A stretch of 64,000 nt of DNA from Phycisphaerales bacterium. GTDB taxonomy: Bacteria > Planctomycetota > Phycisphaerae > Phycisphaerales > UBA1924. The notes below the pieces were generated by a model that was given only the letters and a program-made list of their open reading frames with translations, did not search any database and was not told where the DNA came from. A program made the translations under genes and the position numbers. How positions within the stretch are numbered: position 1 is the stretch's first letter; each line of letters opens with the position of its first letter. Positions 62,759 to 64,000 of the stretch are shown here, one piece after another. The stretch spans positions 124,001 through 188,000 of the forward strand of contig JAJDDK010000005.1 of the NCBI GenBank assembly GCA_029260345.1. Reading direction: 5' to 3'.

Positions 62759-64000
62759 TTAGCCCCAATTGGCCAGCAGGGCCGCGAGGTCCCCGCCGTT
62801 CACGATTCCGTCACGGTTGAGATCCGCTGGTCCTCCGGGTGCGTTCCACTGCGAAAGGAGCGAGGCAAGGTCGGCGCCATCAACGATCCCGTCGCCGTTG
62901 AGGTCGCCTGGCGTCGCTCCTACGCACGAATCGATCATTCCATCGTTGTCCAAATCGAGTCCTGGGTTCACAAGGATCTGTTCAAGATCGATCTGGTCGT
63001 TGTGGTCGCAATCCAGCAGCGGGCCGGAGTACTTCTCGAGGAACATTTGAAAGTCAACGATGTCAAGGACGGAGTTCCCGTCAAAGTCCATGATTTCGCA
63101 TCCCGGCTCGTATGTGCCGCGGAAGAAGTGCGTGAGGTAGACAAAGTCATCGAGGTCGACCACGTCGTCATCGTTCGGGTCACCGAGGCGTTTTGCGGGA
63201 ATCACGTTCCATGTCTTGCCGGCGCTGACGCCTGCGACCGTTCGCGTGATGGCGCCGGGCCAGATGGTGGTGATCTCATCAATCGCTTCATCATCGTCGC
63301 CGAGGCCGATGTGCAGGACGAGTTCATCCTGTGATTTCCAGCTCGTGCCGGAGTACACCTCGCGGTAGTAGTGCTTCGTCCCGACGCGCACATCCAAGAT
63401 GGCGCCGATGGCGTTCTTGTTCGCCTTCATTCCAAGCACTCTCAGCTTGATCCAGTTTCGCTTTTCACCCTCGTGATTGACGTAGAGCCGAATGGGCGCT
63501 GAACTGCCAAATTGTTGACTCGACGTCAGAATGTCGAGGTCGCCGTCGTTGTCGATATCTGCGACGGCTGAGCAGAACGACTGATTTGTGGATTCGTCCA
63601 CGCCGAGCTGTCCGCCCATATTGACCATTGGCCACGAGCCAGTGCCGACGTAGAGTGGGCTCGGCCCGATCATATCCTGCACGAAGAGGTCAGAGATGCC
63701 GTCGTTGTTGTAATCGAAAAAGTTCGCGCCCCAGCCGACGCCGTACATCCCCACACCAGCGGCGACCGTTTGGTCACTGAAGGTCTTGTCGCCGTTGTTC
63801 ATGAGGAGGAAATTGCCCGGCTGCGTGTTCGTGGCGTACAGATCCGGATAGCCGTTGCCATCGAGGTCTCCGACGGCGACGCCCATTGAATTGGCGCAAA
63901 TGCCGGCGCCGGATGCATCCGTCACGAGAACAAACTGCCCATTCACATTCTCATGCAGCTCATTGCGCCACCCGCCGCCGGGGGCGCAATTCAAGCCCAT
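62759..64000 (-). CDS. Large exported FG-GAP/UnbV protein with dockerin-like tail, truncated by window edge
   Basis: Only the C-terminal 413 residues are in the window; the reading frame continues past the right edge, so the ATG at 64000 need not be the start. The visible part has FG-GAP/VCBS repeats (VGDLDGNGYPDLYATN; FFDYNNDGISDLFVQD; ADIDNDGDLDILTSS), a complete ASPIC/UnbV domain (NWIKLRVLGMKANKNAIGA ... LHIGLGDDDEAIDEITTIWPG), then several calcium loops (DPNDDDVVDLDD, DFDGNSVLDIVD, DLNGDGIVDGAD, DLNRDGIVNGGD). It ends LAALLANWG, the planctomycete dockerin-like tail. It is a secreted or surface calcium-binding protein of unknown role. Confidence 0.85.
   Translation of the reverse strand: MGLNCAPGGGWRNELHENVNGQFVLVTDASGAGICANSMGVAVGDLDGNGYPDLYATNTQPGNFLLMNNGDKTFSDQTVAAGVGMYGVGWGANFFDYNNDGISDLFVQDMIGPSPLYVGTGSWPMVNMGGQLGVDESTNQSFCSAVADIDNDGDLDILTSSQQFGSSAPIRLYVNHEGEKRNWIKLRVLGMKANKNAIGAILDVRVGTKHYYREVYSGTSWKSQDELVLHIGLGDDDEAIDEITTIWPGAITRTVAGVSAGKTWNVIPAKRLGDPNDDDVVDLDDFVYLTHFFRGTYEPGCEIMDFDGNSVLDIVDFQMFLEKYSGPLLDCDHNDQIDLEQILVNPGLDLDNDGMIDSCVGATPGDLNGDGIVDGADLASLLSQWNAPGGPADLNRDGIVNGGDLAALLANWG

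Overview
The window looks like chromosomal DNA of a GC-rich planctomycete, most likely a Phycisphaerae-type member of Planctomycetota. This is inferred from its protein families, not from a marker gene. The signs are calcium-loop tails of the form DLNGDGVVNGADL..LL.NWG on secreted proteins, a prepilin-like protein with a C-terminal H-x9-DG-type motif, C-terminal PAPG..(TM)..RRRR sorting tails, short CxxCGYxLxGLxxxxCPECG zinc ribbons on membrane proteins, and many intergenic palindromic repeats. No rRNA, tRNA, CRISPR array, prophage or transposase was recognised.

Layout. 1-1969: 3' part of a type II restriction-modification locus (C5-cytosine methyltransferase plus a DUF4928-like protein), more AT-rich than its surroundings. 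1966-14739: mostly housekeeping and exported proteins: DeoC, S10 peptidase, two TolB-like propeller lipoproteins, a thioredoxin, an EEP-fold phosphodiesterase, PilZ, a cysteine-dioxygenase-like enzyme, an FKBP isomerase, a XerC-type recombinase and QueC. 14854-17494: a GyrI-like exported protein, a dense repeat block, DinB and a Bcp-type peroxiredoxin. 17516-21122: a minus-strand operon of five small membrane proteins, four carrying the same zinc ribbon and two also carrying a GspG-pseudopilin-like module. 21486-26407: a Rv2258c-like methyltransferase, then AT-richer genes for a calcium-loop exported protein and a prepilin-like protein, then a DUF481 outer-membrane protein. 26581-33380: RadA, a second repeat block, a PAPG-CTERM protein, an ALDH7-type dehydrogenase, and MlaF and MlaD homologues without a permease.

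33384-45720: a minus-strand set (PlsC, RuvA, mannose-1-phosphate guanylyltransferase, a coupled 74-residue protein), then CarB, a LEA14-like lipoprotein coupled to a 2-hydroxyacid dehydrogenase that lacks key catalytic residues, ComEC, an acidic tail-anchored protein and RsmE. 45812-55905: an exported squalene-cyclase-like repeat protein, MoxR coupled to a membrane protein, a repeat block, a Tat-type alkaline phosphatase, an outer-membrane barrel, a BatA-like vWA protein, a methyltransferase and a lipoprotein. 55929-64000: a SpoU rRNA/tRNA methyltransferase, a TPR sulfotransferase, two tandem near-identical flavin-dependent-halogenase-like enzymes, a second PAPG-CTERM protein, and a partial FG-GAP/UnbV protein running off the right edge.

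The most unusual items are: the tandem halogenase-like pair, which keeps the WxWxIP motif and a lysine at position 79; the zinc-ribbon/pseudopilin-module operon; a composite intergenic repeat whose core is a 99-100 bp double hairpin, present three times in both orientations; two adjacent 153 bp repeats with conserved ends and diverged middles; and the degenerate 2-hydroxyacid dehydrogenase. All identities and similarities are by eye. No database search was run.
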